A stretch of 64,000 nucleotides of DNA from Arachnopeziza araneosa (taxonomy: Eukaryota > Ascomycota > Leotiomycetes > Helotiales > Arachnopezizaceae), in assembly GCA_003988855.1 (NCBI GenBank), contig QYAI01000089.1, positions 47,990 through 111,989 on the forward strand, given 5' to 3'. The notes below the pieces were generated by a model. That model did not search any database, was not told where the DNA came from, and was given only the letters and a program-made list of their open reading frames with translations. This document shows positions 9,793-23,058 of the stretch, one piece after another. Made by a program: the position numbers and the translations under genes. Every line of letters begins with the position of its first letter. The first letter of the stretch is position 1.

Positions 9793-11688
9793 ATGCGAAT
9801 AGCACGAAGTTCATGGGAAATCAAGACTGCAAGTCGGCATGCATCAGGATGGATTTGCAAATCCTGCCGGCCAAGGAGCCAGCCAAGCGCCAATTTCTCC
9901 AGCTCAAGACGCCGTCTCGACAAGCCATTTTATATTACGAGCCCCATTTTCTACGTCAACGCAGGTAAGCTTGTTCACTAGAGTCTATAACTTTGGCTCA
10001 CCTTCTATAGCTCCCCATGTCGGTCATCTTTACACCATGGTTCTAACGGATATCCTCAAGCGTTGGCAAGTCCTCCAAGGAAAGAAGGCCATTCTCTGTA
10101 CTGGAACCGATGAGCACGGAATGAAAATTGAGCGTGCAGCATTAATGGCAGGCAAGCTACCCAAAGAGTTCTGTGACATAACCTCCGAGACCTTCAAATC
10201 TTTGGCAAAGCGCGCCAGTATATCCAATGACCATTTTGTACGTACCACCGATTCAGACCACAAGGAGGCCGTGCAATACTTTTGGACTATACTTCAAGAA
10301 AGAGGGTTTATCTATGAATCAAAACATGAGGGGTGGTACTGCGTCAGCGATGAGACATATTATCCAGAGTCTGTTATTGAGAAGAGGTTGGATCCTTTTA
10401 CAGGGAGAACTTTTCTGGCTTCGAAAGAGACCGGCAAAGAAGTGGAATGGACTTCAGAGAGAAATTATCATTTCAGACTATCTGCCTTCAAAGAGAAGCT
10501 ACTGAAGTACTACAAAGAGAACCCAGATTTCGTGATTCCTGCAGCTCGGATGGCAGATGTAGTGAACATGGTATCATCTGGATTGGAAGATCTATCTGTT
10601 TCTAGGCCAGTGGAGCGATTGAGTTGGGGAGTTCCAGTTCCGGGCGATCCAAGCCAGACCATCTACGTCTGGCTAGATGCTTTGGTCAATTACATTACCA
10701 AAGCTGGTTATCCCTGGACGCCTGGACAAGAATCAGCTGGTGGATGGCCTGCTGATGTGCAAGTCATCGGCAAAGATATCGTTCGATTCCATTGCATATA
10801 CTGGCCTGCTTTTCTCTTCGCTGCCGGATTGAAGCCCCCGAAACAAATTCTTACACACGCTCACTGGACTCTTGGGCGCCAGAAGATGGCCAAATCAACA
10901 GGGAACGTAGTCAATCCTTTTTTTGCGCTTGACAGGTTCGGTGTAGATATAATGCGGTGGTATCTTGCTCATGATGGTGGTATCCTGAAAGATGCTGATT
11001 ATGGAAACGACTACATCGTTAAAAAATATAAAAAGGGCCTTCAACAAGGACTCGGAAATCTTGTCAGCAGAGTCACGAGGCCTAAAAAGTGGAGTGTGAG
11101 GGCTGCAGTGCAGTCAGCAAAGGATGCAACAATTATTCATTCTGAAAACCTAGAATTACTAACAACGGGTTCTCCAAAATCAAAGGATACCCTAGACCAA
11201 ACCGAAAAAAATCAGATAAAGATGCTGCTCGAGCTCTCGAATAAGGTAGAACAGAAGATGAGTGAGTTGAACCCTGGCGCCGCACTGCAGACCATTATGG
11301 ACGCTGTTTATCAAGTAAGAGGGCCCGTGTCATTTTCATCATACTATGCTAAAACCAACAGACAAACCATTACTTGAGTATTGCCGAGCCCTGGACACTT
11401 GCGGATCGTAGGGATGCATCGACTGGTGATATATCTCTGCTTTACAGGCAGGAGTTGAACAACGCCCTGTTTAATAGTGCTGAAGCAATCCGTATTGTGG
11501 GCATTTTGCTCCAGCCTTATATGCCTGGAAAGGCCGCTCAATTACTAGATATGATAGGGGTCGACTTAGAGAAACGTTCCGGGGCATTTGCCAAATATGG
11601 AAAGGATATTGATTATGGGACTCCCCAGGTGGCTCTAGGCACGTGTGCCCACGATTCACTGTTCCCACCACTACCTGTAAAGACATGA
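9793..11688 (+). CDS. MSM1: Mitochondrial methionyl-tRNA synthetase
   Basis: A class I aminoacyl-tRNA synthetase charging mitochondrial tRNA-Met. Exons 9793-9964, 10011-11314 and 11362-11688 give 600 aa (introns 46 and 47 nt). Residues 1-40 are Arg/Ser-rich and acid-poor, as in a mitochondrial presequence. The ATP-binding HIGH signature is HVGH (60-63) and the KMSKS loop is KMAKS (349-353); TGTDEHG and WLDALVNY are further MetRS landmarks. The C terminus has the helical anticodon-binding domain (NHYLSIAEPW). Exon 1 is required to supply KPFYITSPIFYVNA, directly joined to APHVGH. The compact length and presequence argue for the organellar rather than the cytosolic enzyme. Confidence 0.93.
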
Positions 11689-13804
11689 TAATTTGGTATG
11701 TACAGTACATGTAATATTTAACATATGATACAGAAACAAATACAGTTCCTGAATTGAAGACGACCTTACATATCCTGAATTGAGTTTAGGCCCGAAATGG
11801 TAGATCATTGAGATAGCTTCATAATCATAGCTTGATATGTATCACATAACGGGTTTTATCAGTGAGGTTATGTCAGACTTGATACATAGCTCTAGTTTTT
11901 ACTTGATTTCCCATTAATGTTTGGACGTAATAAGCCTAGCTTTCATTATGTCCCGTGATGACGTTAGGGTAATCGGGTATGTTAATCATTCAAATCATAT
12001 GTGTGAATTTCAGCTCAAGTATTGGAAATTGAGATGTGGCAATTGTTTGGGTATCGCTCGCCGAAGATTTTACTTGCAGCACCTGCGAGAGTATTGTTTT
12101 GTTTTCCAGCTTTAAGCGAGTTGGGATCTCCTCAGGCAAGGCTAAAATTAGTTTGATCAAACCAAACTCGGCTGGGCATTTGAAGGCTAGATTAAAAATT
12201 CTGTAGTTTTATGATGCAAAACATGTTTATACTTTGTGCTAATATTTGTGAGAGCCTTTTAACTTTTCCTTGTCAATATCCTGAACTGAATGTAATTAAG
12301 AATGCCAGTCACTTCAAGAAAGGATAGCAAACAACGCCATTAAAAAGACTGAAATCAAATCAATTAATTTGGATTAGGAAATAACTCTATATCCTGATAG
12401 CTATATTACCTTATGATTATGTCGGACTTCGAATTCTAATTCAAAAACGGCCATGTCAATCCAATAGATCCTAGAGAAAAAAATGATTATTATGATACTG
12501 GATATTATAAGTCAATTAACTGTTCTTAATTGTTAGAGCTTCAAGCTATAGTGCTAAATTCAGGATAGTATCTACAGAAACAATCATAGTTAGCAATTTG
12601 CTAGAGCATAGGTATCATGGATAAGGCTTCTTCACTGCCTTATGAATCGCTTCATTTCCACTGAGAATATATTTGGTCAAAGGAGGCCTTGGGAGCTCGA
12701 TCTAGACAACTAGCAATTAATGGTATTCTATAATGGGTTATTCAAGAGTAGTAAGAGCTTACTCCCTCCTCGTTTATGTAACCCAAGCAAATCCCGCTAC
12801 AGTGCTTCTAAGACTTTTTATTGTGCTATCCTATTATTTTGATACGGATAGTTGGGCCAGAATTTTCTCCTAGAGAAAAGCATACAAGAATGGTGTTGGT
12901 TTGAGCTATCCCAATAAGAGGAAATCTTCACAGACAACGGAGCCCCAATAAACTAAAAACACTGGGTTAGACGATGAGCCTATCATGTTTTAGTTTATAG
13001 CACTTCTGATTTAATGATGGTTAATAACCTAGATATGTATCACAAAAATCCGAGACTTGACAGATACCATCGCGTCACGATCGCATTACAACACAGCTAT
13101 ACATCAGATTATCCACAATGCACGTACTAGTACCTGCAATTATCTCTTCAATCTCGGCAATGAAAATCACGAGGATTTCGAAAGCTCTTTTCTTCCAACA
13201 GAAGAATACGTAGAAAAAAGCCTCTGTACGAGAAACTCGATCTGACTCGAGGCCTAAATTGTTTTCTGAACGAGGCGTTGCTGAACTCGAATTTAAGAAG
13301 TGAGTTGGAAAATATGTACGTGAGATGATAAGGCTAGCTTGCCTAGTCGGCCACCATAGATCATGAACAAGAACTACAAAGCATTGAAACCATGCTGGAC
13401 TTGGCACTTCTTAACCTGTGATGAAAACGAGTAAAGGACTGCAGATAACATATAAATTTCAAGGAGTCAAGGCACATATTTTTATTTCTTTGGTGGCAGA
13501 AATTGGAGCCATGTGTTACAATAAGTGATTGTAAATACGAAGACATCTGCGAAACATAAAAATAAAGAGAGACGACGACTAGAACTTGTTATAGCATCAG
13601 CAGGAATTTATAAAACTTGCTTGAATAGCGGTAGATAGTGGTGAAACCCCAAGCCGACTACCAGTTTCTACTAGTACCTCAATTTTAAGGCATTAACTGT
13701 TACTGTCAGCCGTGAGGGACAGATTGGTCAGTTAGAAATCTTATTTCAGGATGGCAGCAAGCAACTTTTGACGCTCTACCATTCATTCTTTAGCGATCAT
13801 CAAG
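11689..13804. other. Long gene-free interval between MSM1 and STE24
   Basis: The 2.1-kb interval is moderately A+T-rich. Open frames are short, lack family features and overlap at random on both strands. No tRNA, repeat array or transposon end was recognised. It may contain a decayed repeat or a non-coding transcript, but nothing in the sequence demonstrates either. The last few hundred bases should include the STE24 promoter. Confidence 0.5.
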
Positions 13805-15269
13805 ATGGATTTCCTTCGAAGACTTTCCCTTTCCCTTGATCGGCCAGGTTTCGCATGGAAGCAACTAATTATTAGCTTCTCCATTGCACAATATCTTTTT
13901 GAAGGGTTTCTCTCCCTCCGACAATATCGAGTGCTTAAGCAAACACGTCCACCTAAAGTCCTCCAAAGTGAAGTCTCACAAGAAGTTTTCGACAAGAGTC
14001 AGGTAAGAAAATCCTCCTTGAAAAGTTTTGGACATTTTTTAATCCTTATAGGCTTATGGACGAGCTAAGGCAAAATACAGTCTCTTCAGCGGTCTCTACG
14101 GACAAATTCAAAACACTGCCTTCATCTACTACGATGTCCTTCCCAAGCTCTGGGCGTTGACTGAATCTTGGCTTCTGAGATTTGCACCGACTCAATTTTC
14201 CGGAGAAATCTCTCATTCAATCATCTTCGTCCTTACGTTCATTGTCATCCAGCAGGTCCTTTCTCTGCCAACTTCGATCTACCATACATTCGTTCTAGAG
14301 GAGAACTTTGGGTTTAATAAGCAAACGCCGAAATTATTCATCATGGATATGCTGAAGAGTCAAATGCTGGCATTTATTCTCGCTCCCCCGATTCTGGCTG
14401 CCTTCTTAGCTATTGTGCAGAAGACTGGAAATAAGTTCTTCTATTATCTCTGGCTTTTTGGCGCTGGGTTACAAGTCTTTATGATTACGATTTATCCAAT
14501 CACGATTTTGCCTCTTTTCAACAAGCTTTCTCCACTCCAACCTGGGGACCTGAAAACCGGTGTCGAGAGTCTTGCAGCAAGGCTGAAGTTCCCTCTTCAC
14601 GAGCTCTATGTTATTGACGGAAGCAAGAGAAGCGCCCATAGCAATGCCTATTTCTTTGGCATGCCGTGGAAGAAGCATATTGTCATTTATGATACCTTGA
14701 TCGAGAAGAGCGAGACTCAGGAAGTTGTGGCAGTTCTTGCCCACGAGTTGGGACATTGGAGTTTGGGACATACCACCAGGCTTTTTGGAATTTCACAGGT
14801 GAGTTGTACGATTTTGTGCGAGTCTGCTACTGACCTCTCTTTGCAGGCCCATTTCTTCTACATATTCGCCCTCTTCTCGGTTTTCATAAATAACAGATCT
14901 CTCTACCAATCCTTTGGATTTTATGAAGAATTCCCTATCATCATCGGCTTCATTCTCTTTTCTGATGCTCTTGCGCCCATGGACACGGTCATCAAACTTT
15001 TGATGAACATCCTCTCTCGCCGATATGAGTTCCAAGCGGATGATTTCGCCAAGAGTTTGGGATTCTCACACGAGCTCGCTCGGTCTTTAATCAAGCTACA
15101 AATCCAGAATTTGAGCACAATGGATGCAGACTGGATGTACGCAAGCTACCATTTCTCGCATCCGATCTTGAGCGAGAGGCTAGGTGCACTGGGGTGGTAT
15201 GGTGAGAATACAGTTGGTGGGGATGCGAAGGACGATAAGGTCGCACAAACCAGTGGGAGGGAGCTGTAG
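13805..15269 (+). CDS. STE24: CAAX prenyl protease Ste24
   Basis: A zinc metalloprotease of the ER and inner nuclear membrane that removes the last three residues of prenylated CAAX proteins and processes a-factor. Three exons (13805-14002, 14052-14798, 14847-15269; introns 49 and 48 nt) give 455 aa, the family length. The zinc motif HELGH is at 297-301 within VLAHELGHWSLGH, and the distal Glu ligand lies at about 376 in SRRYEFQADDFAKSLGF. Several hydrophobic segments are visible, as expected for the multi-pass barrel. Its stop is 42 nt from that of the convergent RPA14-like gene, so 3' untranslated regions probably overlap. Very secure call. Confidence 0.96.
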
Positions 15270-15311
15270 ACTAGAATCTCTACATCTAGCATGAATTGAT
15301 CAATAAGATCT

Positions 15312-15917
15312 TCAGCTGTCCTTAGGTTGTGACTTCTTGACCGTCAGCTTCTCAGCGGCTTTTCTCGCTTTCTTGGCAGCTTTTCTCGCAGCCTTGTCCT
15401 GCGGTGTTTCTGACTTAGATACTCTGAGAGTTGGAAAATCCTCCTTCCAGTCTTCTGCTGCCTCCTCAAACTCTAAATCCTTTTCGTAATTTCTCTTCTT
15501 TGCAAACTCAAGGTCCGAATCACCCTCCTGACCCACTACGCGTGTCTCATTCTCCCCAATCTCCCCACCTTCTATGCTTTGTTCCCGCTGATATTCCTCC
15601 AAATCCATTGCTCCATCCTCAGTCTCTTCCAGATCCACGCCATGGTTTATGCCATCCGATACTTTGACAGTTTCTCCCATGTCAAATGATGGCGCAAGCC
15701 ATTCTCCACGCAGGCCAGCTTCGACGCGCTTCAAGTTGTGTAATGTAACAGAAGACTTCGAGGAACCGGACGTAGGTCCTGAGGGTTCCAAGCGTGCATT
15801 AGGAAGAAGATACGGCGTGGTTTGAGCCGCAGAAAGATAGGACGTGAGGTATTTGAGAGCAGTTTCCTGATCTATGGCGATTGAGGGTGCTGTTCGACAG
15901 GGCGGGAAGGCCGACAT
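15312..15917 (-). CDS. RNA polymerase I subunit Rpa14/Ker1-like protein
   Basis: Single exon, 201 aa. The N-terminal half (ETALKYLTSYLSAAQ, then SVTLHNLKRVEAGLRGEWL) follows the plan of the yeast Rpa14 / fission yeast Ker1 subunit: a short helical segment, a loop, and an LKR(I/V)xxxxxG helix. Rpa14 pairs with Rpa43 in the RNA polymerase I stalk. The C-terminal half is acidic and then Lys/Ala-rich (KAARKAAKKARKAAEKL), a probable disordered nuclear tail. The match is from remembered family pattern rather than a search, so an unrelated nucleolar protein is the alternative. Convergent with STE24, divergent from the bL34m gene. Confidence 0.55.
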   Translation of the reverse strand: MSAFPPCRTAPSIAIDQETALKYLTSYLSAAQTTPYLLPNARLEPSGPTSGSSKSSVTLHNLKRVEAGLRGEWLAPSFDMGETVKVSDGINHGVDLEETEDGAMDLEEYQREQSIEGGEIGENETRVVGQEGDSDLEFAKKRNYEKDLEFEEAAEDWKEDFPTLRVSKSETPQDKAARKAAKKARKAAEKLTVKKSQPKDS

Positions 15918-16097
15918 ATTCTGAACTGGAACAAAAGGCTCAATTGATCATGTTAAACTCTTTGGAGTGGGGAGCCAATACTTTTTCCTAGAGGCGGCCG
16001 CATCAAAAACGCGCTAGCACTTTTCGGTGTGGCTCAACATTCATGGATTTCGGGTTTGAATGAAGCAATCGTCAATCGACTTTTCCACTAAACAAGG
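15918..16097. promoter_or_regulatory. Compact divergent promoter region, RPA14-like / bL34m
   Basis: Only 180 nt separate the two start codons, so both promoters must be very compact or overlapping. No named element is assigned. Confidence 0.45.
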
Positions 16098-16559
16098 ATG
16101 ATTACTCTCAGAAGCTCACCCAGCTTAAGGTCTGTGGCTAAATTTCAACCTTTCCCGCAATCCATCCAAGTACTTAATGGCAAAGCGCCACTGAAGAGGT
16201 ACATTAAGATCCTTTTGCCCTACTTATAACTGCAACTAACCGTATCTCCCAGAACTTTCAGATCATTCCATGGCCCCTCTCGCCCAACAATTTTTCCTTC
16301 TTTCAAGCCATCCTTTGCCATTCCTACATCTGCCTCACCCTCCTCAGCTTCGGGGGCGGTGCTCGATCTCGTTCCTAAGATATCATCGCATCCAGCATTG
16401 CTAGCGATCCAAGTCAGATGTGGGCCGCGAGATACCTACAATCCGAGTCATTTTGTTAGGAAACGGCGGCATGGGTTTTTAAGTAGACTACGAACAAGAA
16501 AGGGTCGCATGACACTGGCGAGGAGGAAAGCGAAAAAGAGGAGTACGTTGAGCCACTGA
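16098..16559 (+). CDS. Mitochondrial ribosomal protein bL34m
   Basis: A large-subunit protein of the mitochondrial ribosome. Exons 16098-16198 and 16253-16559 (54-nt intron with AACTAAC branch sequence) give 135 aa. The last about 45 residues carry the bacterial L34 signature: TYNPSHFVRKRRHGFLSR, then RTRKGRMTLARRKAKKRS and a short tail. Residues 1-90 form a Ser/Pro/basic leader expected for mitochondrial import and an organelle-specific extension. Without the first exon there is no good ATG and the presequence is lost. Confidence 0.93.
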
Positions 16560-17418
16560 AAGCGCAGTATTTGAATTTGTATGTTAGGAAGCAAGATGGT
16601 AGACGCTCTATATCGGCATCTGGAGTCTGTATTGTGATCTGTACGTTACGGTGGAGATTGATGGTTGCAAATCGTCAAAATACGGTCAACAGCAGTTCAG
16701 TTCTCAATTGATCATTTTCAGTGTTGAAGTTTCTGCATTATTGTGCACCTTATTACCATGATATGCCTTTTTATGTTCAATACACAAATCTGAACACAAA
16801 TTTGATATAGCTCGCATCATAAATATCAGGAATCATCCCTGGCTTGATCACTTTCCGGGAATGTGCATGAAGTCATTGAGGTTACAGCTACAATTTGAAC
16901 GATTTATATTGAGCCATTTAAGTGGGAATGGTTGCAGCAAGTATAAACTGTGCTAACATTCTTATAAAGTTACTCTTAAATTAATGTGTATTGACTTTAT
17001 GATATACTCAAGCGTTTTAGCTATTACTGAAATAGTCGGAGTGCTCTGGAACAAATTATCAGGCATGTTAAATTATAGCTAAATGCAGCACAGATATCTT
17101 TTTCCTTTTGGTATATTCAGTTGTGGTCATAGTTATCAAATATCATCTACAACCCCTCATGGCCGGGGAACCAATATAAGAAGAAGATTCTGTCAAAGAG
17201 CCACTTTTTACCTGAAACCACTTAAACTAGAACACTGCAGTAAGATAAGAGCATCGCCGTCTTCAAATTAGTATTTGAGCAAAGACGTCCTGGTTGTCAT
17301 ATTCAATCTTGGGGATCTTCTCGCTTCATAATGCAAGTTTAAATTTACCACGCCGGCACTGGCATTGATTCTTGCTCTATGCTGTCAAACTCTACCCTAC
17401 TCGATGTCTATTATTCCC
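16560..17418. other. Intergenic, convergent 3' ends
   Basis: The 859 nt separate the bL34m gene and the VHC1 stop. A+T-rich, with no believable frame or structured RNA seen. Confidence 0.5.
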
Positions 17419-20400
17419 TTACAAAGCCATGGTGACAGTCATGCTATTACTGTGAACCATCAAAATTGGTGGGCATTCCTTACACAAGACTTCTAAGTCT
17501 TCAAGGTAACTCAAACTTGCCTCTTCGCTCAGACTTGTGCCCTCGAGTGGACTTGGCAGTGTTGTAAATATCACTGCCGTCTCCTTGCTTTTGCTCCTAA
17601 TCAATTCATTTAAAATCAAATGTTGAGCTCGACAGGGCAAATCATTGAAACTCAAAGGTAAAGACTGAGTTGAGTAAGCAGACCCTCTTCGCGAAGGAAA
17701 TTGGGTTTCTTCTGAGTGCTCAGAGATGTAGTCTGGGAAATAAGGGTTTTGCCGGTAAGCAGAAGGAAGACGATTTTGTAGTCGTGAAGGAGGGGAAGGA
17801 GTTTCCTGGAACATTATCGAGGGGCCTATTCCATCTTCTGTAGCAACTCTGGTCATAGGGACTGGCTTGCTAGAAAATCTTGGCTGGGAGGTATGTCGAG
17901 GCAGAGCCGGCCGTTCCGAAGTCCCAGAAGATGGGAGATTTCCAGACGACTTCGGCAATGTCGCTTCGGGTTCGGGAAGGGAAGGAGTTTTACTTGCTGT
18001 TCCGAGATCCGATCTCGCTTTGATAGATGTAGCAAGGCTCGATTCTGAAGGTTTTTTGGTATGTGTAGAACTCTGGCCTCTCTTATGAAAGGTAAAGTCG
18101 GGCATTGGTGTAGGCTGAGAGGTCTCGCTAGTTGAACCGATTTTTGTGTCTCGAGGTATATTGACCATGAAAGCAGTCTCCGGAACTATGATCTCTTTCT
18201 CGCCCGTTGACTTCTTCGAAGGTAAAGGACCTCTGATTGCGTCCCCATGGCTTCTTCTCCTGCGTAATTGAGAGAAGCTTGGTGAGCGAATCTCGGCATC
18301 AGATTCAAAATCATCGATGTCACCTTCACTAGCCGCGCTCTCAAGCCCATCACTTTGATTGTCCGATGTCGTATCTTCGACCGCAATATCCGAGTCAGTC
18401 TCATCAGAGTCGCTATCCTCGCTTGCACTAGCCTGACATGCGTGTGCTCGTATAACATTGTCTGACAATCTATGTGTTCGCATGCCAAGAGAAACGCCCA
18501 GCTTTGCAATGCCACTCATAGTGTGTTTCTTCTTGGACTTTCTTAATAATTTCCGGAGACCGAGAAATCTTTCAACTCTCTCGCCTCGCGGGCCTTGTTG
18601 GAATGATGACTCTGGCCACTTTGACCCATGACTCAAGACGTTCGCTATTTCCGACACATCTTCGGAACCAGAAGTAGCTCCTCGTTTCCCTCGGAGTTTT
18701 TGAATATCATCCCACCAATCTTGGCCATTAAGGCAATATTCAACTTCCGTTTCTGCTTCTTTGCTGGGGGCAACGCCATTGACAATGATTTCATAAGTTG
18801 AGAGCTTTCCCGAGGCCAGCCAAAAAACAAGCACTTCGGCTTCAATCCGTAAATTCTCGAGTAGAGATTTTACTCGAGACTTCTCTTCGTCCACATCTGA
18901 CTCATATTCAACGAAGACGGAAACTCGAAGCTTGTAAGCCTTCTTCCACGCAGGAACTGTATTCAAAATAACACCGAGCTGCAGAATCAATGTGTCTAAA
19001 CAGATTTCAGGTTAATAAGCAAACTAATCGTTTTAGAATAATCCTTACAAGTGTCAAAATTTGTTGTCAAAACATTCTGCTTACTATCGCCTTCGGCTGC
19101 AATCTCGGCAGACATCTGAATTGGCCACAGGTCAATATATTTCTTATGGGTGCTATTTCCTGGATGCGGTAGCTCTAGATCCTGGAAGCCTCTCGCGACT
19201 GCTACATTGATTTGTAGCCGCAGTAATAAATCTACCACCGAATTAGCATGGTACATATCTCAAAGTTGTCAAGTAGTTCCGGAGCCTAGAAGTTGTTTAA
19301 AGAGCAGATAACCAAAGAGATTTGTAAGCGTGCGGCTCTCGAAACATCTTCTAAGCGCAGGCACGAAAGAATCGCAATATAATGTGAGAATACGCCTCAC
19401 CTTCTAGAATTGTTACATAGCTGGTGACACTCATCATAGACTCTGACTTGCAAGAATCTGTAGGAAGAATATCTTCCATATTGGAATTTCTGCTCTCTCG
19501 ATGGAATGTCGATCGTGCCCTTCGGGTATCTGAATTTCTTGAGTTTGACTGTTGAAGTTCATTCACATCAACCAACGGCTGGCTCCGTCTCAATTCATTC
19601 AAATTGTAGAACCCGAGGACTGCTATGTTGGGCCTCATCCCTCCAAGCCCCGAACTCAGAACAATATTCCTCGCACCCCACTCAACACCTGGAGAGATTG
19701 CAATGTTGACAAATGCCTTGATCTTGGAGAAATCGATGTATTTTGACCAGGCTGTCTGTTGTTTCCTTGCTTCAGGAACAGAGCCTCCAAAATCATCAGT
19801 CACAATAACATGACCAAGGACGTAAAGAGCTCCTTTCTTGAGAAAATTACAGAATTGAATAAGGTTGTATTGACGTCGGGGGTCGTTTACGAGGAGAAGA
19901 ATCTGAGGGCGCCAGAATTTGACGTGTTCTTGCTTTAACCTCAGAAGGTACTTGCGGACTTGGTGGTATATGAGATTCTGTGAGACATCACCCCAACTTT
20001 TGGGAGGGCTGGAATAGTGAATCGCTAAAAATATGGCGATGAGAATTCCTGCACAAGAGCAGGCGATCCAACCATCTGTGTAAACCATGGCGCCAAAAGA
20101 TAAGATTGTGCCGGTAAGAGCCGTTTGCCAATTGAAGAAGTGGAACGACGGGCGGAAATTGGGAGCTGAGCCAATCTTAAGCAGAAAGCAGGCCAAATTC
20201 ATAACCAGAAAGGTCATCTACCAAAGTTAGTCTAAGAATTTGTCCCGAGTAGTAAGAAGAATAAGAGTTTCGGGATCCTCATCAAGAGAGAGAACACCAT
20301 CGAGCCACCAGCTTGTGAGTCGCCATTTCAGCTTTATGGTTGGACATTAATAACAAAATTTAGGAACAATTCCAGAAGCTAGAGTTCAAGACTTGAACGT

Positions 20401-22522
20401 TGGCTATAAATTCGTCTCTATATAATTATTCATTTACGTGCTGAAAGACAAGCAGGCTGAAATGATAAAATAGTGGAATGTGCCATAAAATAGGTCTCAA
20501 TGGTATTGAAGTACTCACAAGATAAGTCATCGTCACAAAGGATGCTATCTGATTGAGATCGCAAAGCATTGTAATCTGAGTGACAACAAAAGTCGCAATT
20601 ATAGCGTATGAAGGTTCATCACCAATTTTAGTTCCTTGACGAAATATAGAAAATCCAGGGATGAGATTATCTCGCGCCAGCGCCTGCAGAAGTTTAGCTG
20701 ACCCGATAACACCCATCAATGTCGAGAAAAGGGACGACGCTAGTTCTCCTGCAAGGATAACTAAACCTGACATATTTGTTTCCTGGATGACATTGGTATT
20801 CCTCAAAAAAGACGATCTCGTAATAGTTGTAGCCATTGAGAATATTACAAGGGCATACAAAATGAAAGTAGTCCCAAGTCCATAAAGTGTTCCTTTTGGG
20901 ATTGATTTGCTCGGATTCTTTAGGTCTCCAGACACTATATGAATGTTAGTATTTGATATGAATGTTATAGAGAGAGAGAGAAACGAGTGGCTGATCTCTC
21001 CAAACAAAATTCCTTGGAAGAATGCTCCTTTGACAGCCCTGATTCTTAGCTATAACAAAGGACAACGGTAAATTTTATGAAACAAGCCTTACTGCTAGCT
21101 CCTGCAAAGATACCACCAGTAGCGGGAAACAGAATTCCAAATAAATTCTGGAATGTTTCTTTCCCATCATGCTGGCTTCCCGCGGCGCCCCTTGTGAATT
21201 GAGGCTTTAAATTCCCAATAAAGGTACTCATACTGGGCCCAGTATACTGAATTCCCTCTTTCCTACTTTCAAAAGAGGGCATGATACATGCTGATAGCGG
21301 AATCGACAGAGTTGCAATGACCAGGACTACTAATAAACTGAGACTTGCTCTAGCGAAAATGGAAGATCTACCAAGTAATTAGTTCGTGATCTTATGAGTT
21401 TGGAAGGTAATGAGGAGCTGAGGAGCCAAGCTCCGAACTCGTAAAATGCATTTTCTGGAAAGAGAGCGAATGGGCGGGATAGTACGAAAATAAGCCGTAC
21501 CCTGCCAGACAGATTCCAGTGCAGAGAAGAAGCACAACCGTTGACCACAGATAAAGGTAGCTCTGAGTTTCGGGCATGATGGTTGCCCAATTGCCGGATA
21601 CTGAGCCAAAATTCAATTTGATGCAATCGATCAAACCTACGGCATTCAGACCAGTATTGAAAACGAATCCGAGATAGAATACAACGCCAATACTTCCTCC
21701 AAATTCGGGACCTAAAGATCTTGAAATAAGATAATAAGCTCCTCCGCCGCGGACAGTGCCATTAGACGCAATTGCAGATAACGAGAAGGTTGTGAACACA
21801 TTCAAAATGTAGGCGATTGTGAGCATTGCCATAGTCCCGATTACCCCAGCTTGGCCTGAACGTTTGTTAGTGTTGATCGAGGTAGAGAATCAACGTGAAG
21901 CACGCATTAGAGTACTGCACCAGTAGTGCTGAATTGTGACAACAGACTTCTGGCCTTCGACCGAAAGGGCAAGATGACCCCCTAGCAAATTTGAAAGCTT
22001 GATACCAAATATCCCTTGCCGCATCCAAAATAAATTAAAGTCTCAAAAGTATTTTCTTGTCAGCTGACATTTAAGGACGAGAAGGCTTTGATCTAGCATG
22101 CCACTTTCAAATCGCGAGGGAGGTCAATCATAAGGGAGACAAGCGCTCGTCCATTTTACCGCGGTGCTATGGGGATTCTTATCTCTTGTAGTTGGTTACT
22201 GACCAAGAATAAACCCGAATCTTAAAAACATTAAAATGCTTAGAACATTTAAACACGTCGGCACGTATACACCAGAGAACATGCCCAGTTTCTCATCGCC
22301 TCCAACAGGCCGCGGCCCCAAGCCAGGCTTTGGTACTGATGCGTCATCATTTGGTTCATGATGTTGGGCAGTTTGATGTGTCCGAGTAGGTTGGGAATGC
22401 CCTCCAATCGTTCGTGGGCGAGATTTGTGCTTGACTGTGGTCGATTTTCTTGCATTGGAATAGCTCTCATTCTCCATTTCGGACAATGAGCTTTGCTCGT
22501 TTCCCAAGCCTACTCCAAACAT
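17419..22522 (-). CDS. VHC1: Cation-chloride cotransporter, vacuolar Vhc1 type (SLC12)
   Basis: Electroneutral K+/Cl- symporter of the SLC12 family; in yeast the homologue sits in the vacuole membrane. Seven exons on the minus strand (22522-22204, 21855-21501, 21349-21093, 20934-20519, 20217-19401, 19231-19049, 18995-17419) sum to 1307 aa. Landmarks are GVYVPTCLNVLSILMFLRFG (first membrane helix), VRGGGAYYLISRSLGPEFGG, GASMSGDLKNPSKSIPKGT and the soluble C-terminal domain from about YSSPPKSWGDVSQ onward. The C-terminal domain contains a Ser-rich disordered insert and ends LILNELIRSKSKETAVIFTT...LPPILMVHS-like, as in family members. Introns of 151-348 nt are unusually long for this window. All exon phases are consistent. 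Confidence 0.92.
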
Positions 22523-23058
22523 CTTTTCCCCCTCTCAATCATAAATTCGACGTGTCTCTTCGCCCAAGACGAGCAAAAGCATGGTTAGCAAACGTCGATG
22601 CTGTCGAGTCAGGATAAGGACTGCCTCCCTTGCAGGCGAAGCTATAACGTCATCCGTAGCAGACGAAATGGAGACGCAGGAAATGATCGAAGGGAAGAAA
22701 TTTTCGGCGTCACATGCGCTTTAATGCGGCTGATGGATGATGCTCAGGTACACCAGCCGCAATACGCTGCCTAAGGAAGGTACTTGCTTGTTCGGACCTA
22801 GATAGGCCAGCTGATAAACAGTGAGACTAGACGCACCACTTACTGCCTCAATGATAATTTCACTTCCGCCCTTTCCTCTCCTTTCTGCACTGCACAGGAC
22901 CATCATTCCTACATGTAAGTCTTTCCCTTAATATTATCACTTGAGTTGACACAAGCGGATCAGTTTGCTTTCTTTTCAACACCATCCACCGACCATGAGA
23001 TAAGACACGACGACAACTGTCCAACGGCAGTCTCTACATCACCAGACAAGCACTCACC
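22523..23058. promoter_or_regulatory. Shared divergent promoter region, VHC1 / AVT3-like
   Basis: The 536 nt between two transporter genes of probable vacuolar membrane location hold both promoters. Possible co-regulation is inference from position only; no regulatory site is identified. Confidence 0.45.

Noticed and set aside
13075..13407. 110-codon minus-strand frame in the MSM1-STE24 gap
   Set aside because: No recognisable motif or splice context; overlaps another unconvincing frame.
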